From: an uncultured Collinsella sp.
GTDB lineage: Bacteria > Actinomycetota > Coriobacteriia > Coriobacteriales > Coriobacteriaceae
Direction of reading: 5' to 3'
DNA: 64,000 nucleotides
Assembly: GCA_902470695.1 (NCBI GenBank)
Contig: CABRHH010000013.1
Coordinates: forward strand, 1-64,000
This document shows positions 52,676 through 61,674 of the stretch, one piece after another. The stretch's first letter is position 1. Every line of letters starts with the position of its first letter. The translations under genes and the position numbers were made by a program. The notes beneath the pieces are model-generated. The model worked only from the letters and a program-made list of their open reading frames with translations. It had not been told where the DNA came from and made no database searches.

Positions 52676-54537
52676 ACCCCTATGCCTCCACCGGTTCGGT
52701 ATCAACGGTGACCGCTAGCGTCTCGGGCGCATCGGGCTCCGGTGCGCCGGGCGATCGCGGCCCCGGCAGCTCCGTGCGGCCTCTGTCGGCCATGCAGGTC
52801 CTCAAGCGCCTGGCTCCCTACGTGCGGCCCCGCGCCGCGCTGCTGGCGGGTGCGTTCACGGCGAGTGCGGCATCGATCGGCCTGCAGCTGTTCGTGCCCG
52901 TCCTCATCGGCTACGGCATCGATTGCATCGTTGGCGCCGGCCTGGTCGATTTCGCCCGGCTGGCTCCGCTGCTGGCGCAGCTCGCGCTGGTGGTCGCCGC
53001 CGCCTCGGCACTGCAGTGGCTGCAGGGGGTCCTCATCGCGCGCCTCACCTATGCCACCGTGCGCGACCTGCGTGTCGATGCCGATGCCAAGCTGTTTGGC
53101 GTGCCGGTGTCCTATGTCGACACCCATGCGCGCGGCGATCTCATCTCGCGGGTGGTCAACGACATCGACCAGGTGGGCGACGGTTTGCTGCAGGGGGTGA
53201 CCCAGCTGTTCGGCGGCATCGTCACCATCGTGGGCACGCTCGCGTTTATGTTCGCCTCCTCGGTGCCGATGGCGCTCGTGGTGATGCTGGTGACGCCGCT
53301 GTCGCTGGGCGCCGCTTCGGCCATCGCGCGGCTGTCCAGCAAAAGCTTCACGGTGCAGCAGCGCGTGCAGGGCGAGCTGGGTGGCTATATTGAGGAGTAC
53401 GTGGGCGCGCAGGGCCTGGTGGATGCGTTTGCCTACGCCGATCGGGCTCACGAGGGGTTCGAGCAGCTGAATCGCGCGCTGTACACCTGCGGCGAGCGGG
53501 CGCAGTTTTTGAGTTCGCTGTCCAACCCGGGCACGCGCTTCGTCAACAACCTCATCTACGCGGTCGTTGCCGTGGTGGGGTGCGCGGGCGTCATCACGGG
53601 AGCGCCGGCGCCCCTCACGGTGGGCGGCGTGCAGCTGTTCTTGTCGTATGCCAACCAATACACCAAGCCGTTCAATGAGGTCACAAGCGTGGTGGCGCAG
53701 ATTCAGACGGCGTTTGCCTCAGCCCGCCGGGTGTTTGCGCTGCTCGATGCCGCCAACGAGGTGCCGGATGCGCCCGAAGCGCTTGCGACCACCTCGGGCA
53801 CCGGCGAGATCGAGTTCCGCGCGGTCGCGTTCTCCTACGTGCCGGACCGCCCGCTGCTGCGCGACATCTCCTTCCATGCACGCCCCGGCATGCGCCTGGC
53901 GCTGGTGGGGCCCACCGGCTGCGGCAAGACGACGCTGATCGGCCTGTTGCTGCGCTTTTATGACATCCAAGTCGGTCAGATCCTGGTGGACGGCCGCGAA
54001 GTGTCCGCCTATACGCGCTCGGGCCTGCGGCGCGCGTTCGGCATGGTGCTGCAGGAGAGCTGGCTGTTCGAGGGGACCGTGCACGACAACATCGCCTATG
54101 GGCACCCCGACGCCACGCGTGCGCAGGTTGAGCAGGCCGCGCGTCGCGCTCGCGCCGACGCGTTCATCCGATCGCTGCCGGATGGCTACGACACCGTGCT
54201 GCCCGAAGGCGGCGGCTCGCTGTCTCAGGGCCAGCGCCAGCTCATCTGCATCGCGCGCGTGATGCTCACCGACCCCGAGATCCTGTTGCTCGACGAGGCG
54301 ACCTCGAGCATCGACACCCGCACGGAGCTCCAGGTGCAGGCGGCGTTCGACGAGCTCATGGTCGGGAGGACGAGCATCGTGGTGGCGCATCGCCTGAGCA
54401 CGATTCGCGGCGCCGACTGCATCTTGGTGATGCGCGACGGCCAAATCGTCGAGCGCGGGACGCACGACGAGCTTATCGCCGCCGGCGGCGCCTACGCCGA
54501 GCTCTACCGCTCCCAGTTCGCCGCCTCAGACAAATAG
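52672..54537 (+). CDS. Heterodimeric ABC exporter, catalytic subunit
   Basis: A 621-residue ABC exporter half. A Ser/Gly-rich N-terminal extension of about 38 residues is followed by six membrane helices and an ATPase with GPTGCGKTT, a LSQGQRQ signature, LLLDEATSSID with the catalytic Glu and VVAHRLST with the switch His. It is thus the active partner of the subunit encoded directly upstream, with which it overlaps by ATGA. A strong hairpin at 54551 ends the operon. The substrate cannot be inferred. Confidence 0.92.
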   Translation: MNPYASTGSVSTVTASVSGASGSGAPGDRGPGSSVRPLSAMQVLKRLAPYVRPRAALLAGAFTASAASIGLQLFVPVLIGYGIDCIVGAGLVDFARLAPLLAQLALVVAAASALQWLQGVLIARLTYATVRDLRVDADAKLFGVPVSYVDTHARGDLISRVVNDIDQVGDGLLQGVTQLFGGIVTIVGTLAFMFASSVPMALVVMLVTPLSLGAASAIARLSSKSFTVQQRVQGELGGYIEEYVGAQGLVDAFAYADRAHEGFEQLNRALYTCGERAQFLSSLSNPGTRFVNNLIYAVVAVVGCAGVITGAPAPLTVGGVQLFLSYANQYTKPFNEVTSVVAQIQTAFASARRVFALLDAANEVPDAPEALATTSGTGEIEFRAVAFSYVPDRPLLRDISFHARPGMRLALVGPTGCGKTTLIGLLLRFYDIQVGQILVDGREVSAYTRSGLRRAFGMVLQESWLFEGTVHDNIAYGHPDATRAQVEQAARRARADAFIRSLPDGYDTVLPEGGGSLSQGQRQLICIARVMLTDPEILLLDEATSSIDTRTELQVQAAFDELMVGRTSIVVAHRLSTIRGADCILVMRDGQIVERGTHDELIAAGGAYAELYRSQFAASDK

Positions 54538-54550
54538 TCTGGGTCAATCG

Positions 54551-54582
54551 CCCTCCCATACTCCCAAAGGAGTATGGGAGGG
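54551..54582 (+). terminator. Hairpin after the ABC exporter operon
   Basis: Perfect 14-bp stem CCCTCCCATACTCC / GGAGTATGGGAGGG with loop CAAA. T-tract weak. Confidence 0.7.
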
Positions 54583-54706
54583 TGGTCCGTCTCCGTAAAA
54601 CCGAACCCCTAACCGAATCCTGACATACGCATGCGCGCTTCCTGCCGTATCATTACGGGCATGTGCGCGGGGAGAGGGCACGTGGGCAACAGGTAAGGAA
54701 CGGTCA

Positions 54707-55960
54707 ATGAAATACACCAAGCTCGAACGCAACTGGGTCATGTACGATGTGGGCAATTCGGCGCTCGTGCTGCTCAGCACGTCGGTGGTGCCCATCTACT
54801 TCAACGCCATCAACACCGGCGCGCACCCGGCGGAGCTGGTGAGCGCCTGGGCCAACGCGCAGACCATCGCATCGCTTGCCGTGGCCCTGCTGATGCCGGT
54901 GCTGGGCTCGCTGGCCGACTACGCGGGCAACAAGATCAAGTTCTTCATCGGCTTTTTCCTCACGGGCCTGATCTTATGCCTGGCCCAGGCAATTCCCATG
55001 GGCGCCCTGCCGTTCCTCATCGTGTACGTGCTGTGCACTATCGGCTTGAACTCGTCCATGACCTTCTACGACGCCATGCTCACCGACGTCACCACCGACG
55101 AGCGCATGGACGCGGTGTCCAGCTCCGGCTACGCTTGGGGCTATGTGGGCTCCACCATCCCGTTCATCCTATGCCTGGCGCTCATCTTCGGCGGCCCGGC
55201 CCTGTTGGGGCTCGACAGCATGCTGTGCACGCGCCTGTCGTTCATCATTACCGGAGCCTGGTGGCTGGCCTTCACCATCCCGCTGCTGCGCACCTACAAG
55301 CAGAGGTTCGGCAAGCCGCGCGAGAGCGGCGCGGGCGTGCGGCGCAACATCGCCAACACGTTCCGAGGTCTGTGGGCCACCATGCGGCGCATCGCGCACG
55401 ACCGGGTGCTGCTCGTGTACATGGTCGCGTTCTTCTTCTACATCGACGGCGTCCATACGGTCATCTCCATGGCCACGAGCTACGGCTCGAGCCTGAGCAT
55501 CGATTCCACGCAGCTGGTGCTCGCCCTGCTCGTCACGCAGTTCGTGGCGTTCCCCTCGGCCATCGCCTACGGGCGGCTCGCCGGCCGCTTCGGCACCCTG
55601 CGCATGATCACCGTCGCGGTCGCCGCCTACGTGGGCATCGTGCTGTTCGCGGCGTTTTTTCTCAAGACGGCGGTGGAGTTTTGGATCCTGGCGGTGCTGG
55701 TGGGCATGTTCCAGGGCGGCATCCAGGCGCTTTCGCGCAGCTATTTCGGCCGGCTGATCCCCAAGGAGCGCGCGAACGAGTACTATGGCTTCTTCGATAT
55801 TTTCGGTCGCTACGCGTCCGTGATGGGAATTCTGCTAGTATCTGTCGTGACATCGCTCACGGGGAATCCTTCTTTAGGAGTGCTTTCCATCGGGATTCTG
55901 CTGGTTGCGGGCCTTGTCATGTTAGTAAAGCTCTCCAAGATGCCCGCGGTGGCCGCCTAG
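54707..55960 (+). CDS. MFS transporter, UMF1/Atg22-like
   Basis: A 417-residue protein with about twelve membrane helices. The opening WVMYDVGNSALVLLSTSVVPIYF matches the start of UMF1-family (vacuole effluxer Atg22-like) major facilitators. VGMFQGGIQALSRSYFGRLIPKE is the family's conserved loop. ATG 54707 follows GGTAAGGA. It is single-gene, framed by hairpins at 54551 and 55991. Family members are thought to move amino acids or related metabolites; the substrate here is unknown. Confidence 0.9.
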   Translation: MKYTKLERNWVMYDVGNSALVLLSTSVVPIYFNAINTGAHPAELVSAWANAQTIASLAVALLMPVLGSLADYAGNKIKFFIGFFLTGLILCLAQAIPMGALPFLIVYVLCTIGLNSSMTFYDAMLTDVTTDERMDAVSSSGYAWGYVGSTIPFILCLALIFGGPALLGLDSMLCTRLSFIITGAWWLAFTIPLLRTYKQRFGKPRESGAGVRRNIANTFRGLWATMRRIAHDRVLLVYMVAFFFYIDGVHTVISMATSYGSSLSIDSTQLVLALLVTQFVAFPSAIAYGRLAGRFGTLRMITVAVAAYVGIVLFAAFFLKTAVEFWILAVLVGMFQGGIQALSRSYFGRLIPKERANEYYGFFDIFGRYASVMGILLVSVVTSLTGNPSLGVLSIGILLVAGLVMLVKLSKMPAVAA

Positions 55961-55990
55961 CGGCGCGCCTTCCGCGTATTCGTCACCTTG

Positions 55991-56021
55991 GGAGGGCTTT
56001 GCTGGCGTAGTAAAGCCCTCC
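55991..56021 (+). terminator. Hairpin between the MFS and queT genes
   Basis: GGAGGGCTTT pairs with AAAGCCCTCC around an 11-base loop. It probably ends the MFS transcript; no preQ1 riboswitch signature was found in the leader of the next gene. Confidence 0.6.
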
Positions 56022-56044
56022 GTTCTAAGAAAAGGTGACCGAAC

Positions 56045-56629
56045 ATGAACAACAGTTCCCAGTATCTGGCCCGCGTGGGCGTCATCGCGGCGGCCTATGC
56101 CGCGTGCACGCTCGTGACCATGCTCTTTTTGGGCAGCCTGGCCTGGGGTCCCATCCAATTCCGCGTCTCCGAGGCGCTGTGCGTGCTCGCCCTGTTCACG
56201 CCCGCTGCCATCCCCGGACTCACGCTCGGCTGCGTGATCGCCAACGTGGCCAACATCGTGCTTTCGGGTACCGGCGTGCTCGGCATGCTCGATGTGGTCT
56301 TCGGCTCGCTGGCAACCTGCATCGGCGCGCTCATCACCTGGAAGCTTCGCGAGCGTCCGGCACTTGCCCCGCTCGGCCCGGTGATCGCCAACGCCCTGAT
56401 CGTTCCGGCGTATCTGCCCCTGTTGCTGCAGGGTATCGGTTTCTACACCATCCCGTTCACCTCCATCTCGCTGGATTCCTCCTGGCCGCTCATGTATCTG
56501 TTCGGCTTGGTGACCACGGGCGCAGGCGAAGCGGTTATCATGTATGTGCTGGCGCTTCCGCTGTCGCGCGTTCTGGCAAAAACGCCCCTCATCGCACGCG
56601 AGCTGCAGCAGAAGGGTACAAGCAAGTAG
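56045..56629 (+). CDS. queT: QueT-family queuosine precursor transporter (ECF S component)
   Basis: A 194-residue membrane protein with about six helices. The motifs WGPIQFRVSEALCVLALF, IPGLTLGCVIANV and LDVVFGSLATCIGALI are typical of QueT, the substrate-binding subunit of an energy-coupling factor transporter for queuosine precursors. The shared ECF ATPase/EcfT subunits are not encoded nearby, so they must come from elsewhere in the genome. ATG 56045 follows AAAGGTG. GluQ, encoded at 41765, further modifies queuosine-containing tRNA-Asp, so the cell probably salvages preQ1 or queuine. Confidence 0.9.
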   Translation: MNNSSQYLARVGVIAAAYAACTLVTMLFLGSLAWGPIQFRVSEALCVLALFTPAAIPGLTLGCVIANVANIVLSGTGVLGMLDVVFGSLATCIGALITWKLRERPALAPLGPVIANALIVPAYLPLLLQGIGFYTIPFTSISLDSSWPLMYLFGLVTTGAGEAVIMYVLALPLSRVLAKTPLIARELQQKGTSK

Positions 56630-56776
56630 AAGATGCGGGGTGTCCGCCGGTGCGCTGCACCGTCATCACCGCAGGCTCCCGTATCGCCGCCGTGGCCCCG
56701 TTGGGCTGCGGCGGCGATTGTATATGGCGCAGGGGTTCGGTTGCCCACACCGGGCCGCTCGGGGAAAGGGGGACCG

Positions 56777-57964
56777 GTGAATCCCGCGATCGTGATTCCG
56801 TCCTATTGGGCCGGTGACCGGGCTGATCTTGCCTCGCCGGGGGCCTATGACCACGCCTGCGAGGCCGATAGCTCCGCCCCCGAGCTTGCGCGCTGCCTGG
56901 CGTCGCTCGAACAGGTGCGCAACCTGCCGCGCGTCATCGTGCTGCTCGTGTGCCCGCAGCAGGCTGCCCAGGCCGTGGAGCGTCGCGTGCGCGCGCTGGT
57001 GGCCGAGCATCCGCGCGTCCAGGTGACGCTGGTGACCGATCGGGTCGCCTCGGCAATCGTCGCGCGGGTGGCCGAGCTGGCGCCCAATATCCGCGGCGAG
57101 GCAATCTCGCTGCGCGGCTACGGCGCCATCCGCAACATGGGCCTGGCCGTCGCGGCGGTTTTGGGCCACGACGCGGTGGTGTTTCTCGATGACGACGAGG
57201 TGGTTTTGGGTCCCGACTTCATGGAGCGGGCCCTGTACGGCTTGGGCCAGCAGACGCGCCAGGGCCTGCCGATCCTGGCCAAGAGCGGCTACTTCTACGA
57301 CGCGGCCGGCTCCCCCCTGGCCGACACCTCAAAGAAATGCGGCATCACGAGCCGTTGGTGGACCAAGCGCATCGAGTTTAACCGCTGGATGAGCCAGGCG
57401 CTCAAGGCCACCCGCATCTCGCGGTCGAACTATGTGTGCGGCGGCTGCTTCGCCCTGCATGCCCGCGCGTTCTCGCGCGTCGCCTTCGACCCGTACATCA
57501 CGCGCGGCGAGGACCTCGATTACCTGTTCAACATGCGCCTGTTCGGCATGGATGTGTGGTTCGACAACACCTGGGCGGTCAAGCACCTGCCCCCGGCGCA
57601 GCCGGAGGAGTCGCCGCGGTTCATGCAGAACGTCTACCGCTGGTTCTATGAGCGCGCAAAGCTCGCCTATGCCGCCCGCCGACACGACCTGAACCCGGTG
57701 ACGCCGGCGTCGCTCATGCCCTATCCCGGTCCCTGGATCGCCGCGGGGCTCGACGAGCGCGTGCGCAAGACCGCCCTGGTTCGCTCGCTGCTCACACGCG
57801 AGCACGCCGGCTACCGCCGCATCTGGCGGGACGGCATCGAGGAGGCGGAGCGCTACGCGCACGAGTACGAAAGCTGCTATTTGCGCTTCCAGAGTTTCTG
57901 GCCGAGCATCATGGACGGCCTGTGGCGCGATGAGCGCCTGCGTGCGGTGCTGGAGGAGCAGTGA
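56777..57964 (+). CDS. Glycosyltransferase, GT-A type
   Basis: A 395-residue soluble protein. The N-terminal part has a nucleotide-sugar-binding pattern (AIVIPSYW, then VIVLLVCPQQ) and a DDD metal motif in VVFLDDDEVVLGPDFMERAL, characteristic of GT-A fold enzymes. GGCFALHARAF and RGEDLDYLFNMRLFG match the acceptor side of family 2-like transferases. GTG 56777 follows AAAGGGGGA; the upstream 48 codons are unlikely. It overlaps the histidine kinase gene by GTGA, so both are co-translated. Donor and acceptor are unknown; a cell envelope polymer is plausible. Confidence 0.85.
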   Translation: MNPAIVIPSYWAGDRADLASPGAYDHACEADSSAPELARCLASLEQVRNLPRVIVLLVCPQQAAQAVERRVRALVAEHPRVQVTLVTDRVASAIVARVAELAPNIRGEAISLRGYGAIRNMGLAVAAVLGHDAVVFLDDDEVVLGPDFMERALYGLGQQTRQGLPILAKSGYFYDAAGSPLADTSKKCGITSRWWTKRIEFNRWMSQALKATRISRSNYVCGGCFALHARAFSRVAFDPYITRGEDLDYLFNMRLFGMDVWFDNTWAVKHLPPAQPEESPRFMQNVYRWFYERAKLAYAARRHDLNPVTPASLMPYPGPWIAAGLDERVRKTALVRSLLTREHAGYRRIWRDGIEEAERYAHEYESCYLRFQSFWPSIMDGLWRDERLRAVLEEQ

Positions 57965-59340
57965 GCGCCCCGCGGCGCGACCGGCGCCCCTCCGGATCGG
58001 TGGTCGAGCGCTTGCTCGGGTCTGTGTCGCTTGGGCGCGGCATGGCGGTCGTGCTGGCACTCGCGCTCGCGGTGTATTTCGGCTATGCCGCCGTGACGGG
58101 CATGGAGCCGGTCACCACGGCGGCGGCCATCGCGCTGCTGATCGTTTTCCTGTTCGTGTTCGCCTACCTGTGCCTGAGCCCCGACACCCTGCGCGCCCAG
58201 TACACCGAGCAGACCCTCTCGATCGCCTCGGAGATGCTCGAGGACATCACCGGGGGCCTCACGCGCGAGAGCGCCGACACCATCTGCCGCCAGCTGCTGC
58301 CCGAGACGCGCGCCATGACCATCGCGGTGACGGATGAATCGGTGGTGCTTGCCTGCGTGGGCGAGCTCGCCGGCGACTTCCCGCCCGGTTCCCCCATCCA
58401 TACGCCGGCCACGCGCTACGCAATCGACCACGGCATCGTCCAGTCGTTCACCAGCGCGCAGGACGTGCGCGGCGAGTACGGGGAGCGCGGTTCGCGTCAT
58501 CACATCCCGGCGGGCATCATCGCCCCGCTCAAGATTCGCGGCAAGGCGGTCGGTTCGCTCAAGTTCTACTATCGCAGCGCCCACGACGTGAACCGGACGC
58601 AGTTCGCGCTTGCGCAGGGCTTCGCCGAGCTGCTGTCCACGCAGCTTGCCATCCACGAGTTGGAACGCCAGGCCGAGCTCACCGCCCGCGCCGAGCTGCG
58701 CGCCCTGCAGGCCCAGATCAACCCGCACTTCCTGTTCAACACGCTGAACACCATCGCGGCCCTCACGCGCACCGAGCCTCTGCGCGCCCGCGAGCTGCTG
58801 CGGGAGTTCGCCCAGTTCTACCGCGCCACGCTCGATAACTCCGGCTCGCTGATCCCGGTCGCGCGCGAGGTCTCGCAAACCCAGCGCTATCTCAAATTCG
58901 AGAAGGCCCGGTTCGGCGACGATCGCATCCAGGAGCGCTTCACGATCGACGAGGCGGTCCGGGATGTCCAGGTACCCGCCTTCGTCATCCAACCGTTGGT
59001 TGAAAACGCCGTGCGCCATGCAATGCCGGACGAGGGCGCGCTGCACATCGACGTCTCGATTGCCCCGGCCGGCGAGCGCGCGGTCGACATCACGGTGGCC
59101 GACGACGGCGAGGGCATGGACGAGGCCACGGCAGCGCGCCTGTTCGATCCCACGCGCGGTGCCCCGGACGCGTCGGCCCCTCAAGGCGGCGGCGCCGGCG
59201 TTGCCATGCACAACATCTCCGAGCGCATCAAGCGTTTCTACGGACCCAAATCGAGCACGTCGGTGACATCGCTTCCCGGCTCGGGCACGACGATTGTTTT
59301 GCATCTCGATTTGGAGGGAAGTATGTATGATGAGGGATAG
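57961..59340 (+). CDS. LytS/YpdA-type sensor histidine kinase
   Basis: A 459-residue kinase. Two membrane helices (about 28-46 and 52-72) are followed by a GAF-like sensor domain (about 95-230), then the His_kinase domain with the phospho-acceptor His256 in QINPHFLFNTLN. The ATPase part shows VPAFVIQPLVENAVRHA, VADDGEGMDEA and GVAMHNISERI. The pair with the LytTR regulator 70 bases downstream makes a complete two-component system. The GTG start overlaps the end of the glycosyltransferase gene. The signal is unknown; such pairs often control envelope or nutrient uptake genes. Confidence 0.93.
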   Translation: MSAPRRDRRPSGSVVERLLGSVSLGRGMAVVLALALAVYFGYAAVTGMEPVTTAAAIALLIVFLFVFAYLCLSPDTLRAQYTEQTLSIASEMLEDITGGLTRESADTICRQLLPETRAMTIAVTDESVVLACVGELAGDFPPGSPIHTPATRYAIDHGIVQSFTSAQDVRGEYGERGSRHHIPAGIIAPLKIRGKAVGSLKFYYRSAHDVNRTQFALAQGFAELLSTQLAIHELERQAELTARAELRALQAQINPHFLFNTLNTIAALTRTEPLRARELLREFAQFYRATLDNSGSLIPVAREVSQTQRYLKFEKARFGDDRIQERFTIDEAVRDVQVPAFVIQPLVENAVRHAMPDEGALHIDVSIAPAGERAVDITVADDGEGMDEATAARLFDPTRGAPDASAPQGGGAGVAMHNISERIKRFYGPKSSTSVTSLPGSGTTIVLHLDLEGSMYDEG

Positions 59341-59410
59341 AATAGGGGCATGACCGTACGGACGGCTCAGCTGAGCCGGGTCATGCGCGATTCGAATCGA
59401 AAGGTACTCT

Positions 59411-60151
59411 GTGGTTATGCTACGTGCGATGATCGTCGACGACGAGGCTCCAGCACGCTCTGAGCTGCGCTACCTGCTTGAGCAGACGGGCAAGATCAGC
59501 TCGATCTGCGAGGCGACCAGCGTCCGCTCCGCGATAGAGATGCTGATGGATGTGCGAGTGGACGTGGTGTTCCTCGACATCTCCATGCCGGGCGCCTCGG
59601 GGTTGCAGCTCGCCGAGGCGCTCTATAAACTCAAGACCCCGCCTGCGATCGTGTTCGTGACCGCCTATAGCGATCATGCGGTCGAGGCGTTCGACGTCGA
59701 TGCCGTTGACTACCTGATGAAGCCCGTGGAGGAGGCGCGCCTCGATCGAGCGATCGAGAAGGTGCTCGCCCGCGGGGTCGCCGGGTCGGACGCGGTGACG
59801 TCGACGCTGTCGGGTTCGGCGATCGAGCGCATCTCGGTGGAGAAAAGCGGCCGCAAGGTGCTGATCCCGATCGACCAGATCCGCTTCATCATGGCCAAGG
59901 ACGACTACTCCTGCATCTTCACGGGCGACGACCGGTTCCTCTCTACTACCTCGCTGGCGCAGTTCGAGGCCAAGCTCAACGAGTTCGGGTTCTTCCGCGT
60001 GCACCGGCGCTACATCGTGAACCTGTCATGCGTGGAGGACGTGGAGTCGATCCAGGCGGGTACTATCCAGCTGGGCGTCAGCGGTTTGGACGAGCGCATC
60101 CCGGTGTCGCGCCGCCGCGTGGTCCCCTTGAAGAAAGCGTTGAATATCTAA
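59411..60151 (+). CDS. LytTR-family response regulator
   Basis: A 246-residue protein. The receiver domain (about 5-125) has the acidic pair Asp10-Asp11, the phospho-acceptor Asp56 in VFLDISMPG, a Thr in VFVTAYSD and a Lys in YLMKPV. The LytTR domain (about 140-246) includes IDQIRFIMAKDDYSCIF and FFRVHRRYIVNLSCV. GTG 59411 has AAAGG 7 bases upstream; ATG 59417 is an alternative. It is the partner of the kinase encoded immediately before. It is distinct from the SnoaL-LytTR protein at 29978, which has no receiver. Confidence 0.94.
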   Translation: MVMLRAMIVDDEAPARSELRYLLEQTGKISSICEATSVRSAIEMLMDVRVDVVFLDISMPGASGLQLAEALYKLKTPPAIVFVTAYSDHAVEAFDVDAVDYLMKPVEEARLDRAIEKVLARGVAGSDAVTSTLSGSAIERISVEKSGRKVLIPIDQIRFIMAKDDYSCIFTGDDRFLSTTSLAQFEAKLNEFGFFRVHRRYIVNLSCVEDVESIQAGTIQLGVSGLDERIPVSRRRVVPLKKALNI

Positions 60152-60152
60152 G

Positions 60153-60611
60153 ATGGCAAAGCGCATCGATATCGTGTCCGACACGCACGGCTGCCTGTCG
60201 GATCGTCTGCTGGAGGCCTTGGACGGTTGCGATCTGCTGATCCATGCGGGCGACATCACCTCGGAAGCCGATTGGGCCCAGCTTGAGACCATCGCGCCCG
60301 AGGTGCACGGGGCGCTTGGCAACAACGACGGGTACTACTACAACTACGGCCCCGCCGTGGAGCGCCTGGCGGTGTTCGTCTACGAGGGGCTGCGCATCTC
60401 GGTTGCGCATTACCGCGATGAGCTGCCGTGCGGCAGCTCGGATGTGGCCGTGTGCGGGCACACGCATCGGGCGATGATCGCCCATGAGGGGCGGTGCCTG
60501 GTGGTGAACCCGGGTTCGGCGTCCTACCCGCGCGGCGAGCGCGGCCCCACCATCGCGCGCCTTGTGGTCGAGGATGGCCGGGTGCTGTCCGCCGAGATCG
60601 TCGACCTGTAG
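60153..60611 (+). CDS. MJ0936/YfcE-type phosphodiesterase
   Basis: A 152-residue metallophosphoesterase of the small YfcE/MJ0936 group. Metal-binding blocks: SDTHGC, HAGDIT, GNND, and CGHTHRAM near residue 108. The last block VVNPGSASYPRG is a group hallmark. The ATG lies one base after the LytTR gene's stop codon, so it is in that operon. These enzymes cut phosphodiesters in vitro; the natural substrate is not established. Confidence 0.92.
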   Translation: MAKRIDIVSDTHGCLSDRLLEALDGCDLLIHAGDITSEADWAQLETIAPEVHGALGNNDGYYYNYGPAVERLAVFVYEGLRISVAHYRDELPCGSSDVAVCGHTHRAMIAHEGRCLVVNPGSASYPRGERGPTIARLVVEDGRVLSAEIVDL

Positions 60612-60734
60612 GGCCCGTCTGCGGCGCCGGTTATGGTGCGAGGGTCGGGCTTTCCGTCCGCAGCCTTGCCCGACCCTCGGTGTTGCGGCTGTGAGCTGGG
60701 AAAACGGCGGATGGAAAAATATTCAAAAATCTTC

Positions 60735-60764
60735 TTGCGTACACGGAGCACTTCTGTGTATACT
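60735..60764 (+). promoter_or_regulatory. Promoter of tRNA-Asp
   Basis: TTGCGT (60735-60740) and TATACT (60759-60764) with an 18-bp spacer, 24 bases before the tRNA. Confidence 0.75.
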
Positions 60765-60787
60765 AGCTCTCGCAGCAGTTGCTGCCT

Positions 60788-60865
<78 letters not shown>

Positions 60866-60873
60866 TCGCAATC

Positions 60874-60901
60874 AAAGCCTCGTCGTATGACGGGGCTTTT
60901 T
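60874..60901 (+). terminator. Terminator of tRNA-Asp
   Basis: AAAGCC...GGCTTT stem with CGTC/GACG inside, followed by TTTTT. The remainder to 61115 has no supported gene. Confidence 0.8.
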
Positions 60902-61115
60902 GCGTATAAAAGGGTGCCGAATGCAGGGGCAATCCTGGTTAAGATGCTGCATTGTCGGTAAATTGCTACAAGAGGCGCATGCTTTTATGGACAGATGCGA
61001 TATAGTATTCGACTGCAATGGTTTTGACTGTATACCCGGGGGTGCATCCATACAGGAAGGAGAGCGCCGTCTGGCCGGGTTGTTGCTCGGGGGACTCGAT
61101 GAAGGGCTGATAGAC

Positions 61116-61607
61116 ATGGATATTTCCAGAAAGACCGATTATGCGTTGCGCATGCTGGCCATGCTGGTGCAGGGGGAGGGCAATCTGCTGTCCGTCCGCA
61201 CGGCGGCTGAGGAGGTCGACGTGCCCTATTCCTTTGCGCGCTCGATTCAGCACGGGCTGGTGCAGGCGGGGATCGTGGAAAGCCTGCGCGGTGTGCACGG
61301 TGGCATGCGCTTGAAGGTCGACCCGGCCGAGGTCACCATCCGGCAGATTGTCGAGGCGGTACAGGGCCCGTTGGTCATGAACGATTGCACCGCGGACGAT
61401 GTGGTGTGCCCCCGTTCGAGCGGGTGCTGCTATCACCCCATCTGGTCGGGCGCCCAGGCGCTGATGCACAGCTATCTGGATTCGGTCACGTTGGACGATG
61501 TGGTGAACCGGCGTCAGAATCCGGCGGTTGATGCCAAGTTCGCCGACCGTGCGCGCTTCGCCGAGTATGCGGTGTGCGGCGAGCGGTGCACCCCGGCGCT
61601 GTCGTAG
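61116..61607 (+). CDS. Rrf2-family transcription regulator
   Basis: A 163-residue protein. The N-terminal winged helix (MDISRKTDYALRMLAMLVQG, then IRQIVEAVQGP) is typical of Rrf2. The segment CTADDVVCPRSSGCCYH has four cysteines, more than the three of IscR/NsrR, so an iron-sulfur cluster is likely; spacing is not that of IscR. ATG 61116 follows GAAGGG; the long frame to 60900 is not coding. It probably senses redox, NO or iron state. Its neighbours are a base-excision glycosylase and rubrerythrin, which fit an oxidative stress setting. Confidence 0.88.
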   Translation: MDISRKTDYALRMLAMLVQGEGNLLSVRTAAEEVDVPYSFARSIQHGLVQAGIVESLRGVHGGMRLKVDPAEVTIRQIVEAVQGPLVMNDCTADDVVCPRSSGCCYHPIWSGAQALMHSYLDSVTLDDVVNRRQNPAVDAKFADRARFAEYAVCGERCTPALS

Positions 61608-61674
61608 GAGCGCGCCGGCGGCGGCATGTCCGGTGCCGGGAAGCGGGCAGATGCGGGTTCGGTGAGGAGGCAAG

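Noticed and set aside
55960..56044. preQ1 riboswitch before queT
   Set aside because: The short leader contains only a terminator-like hairpin; the preQ1-I or preQ1-II consensus is not visible.
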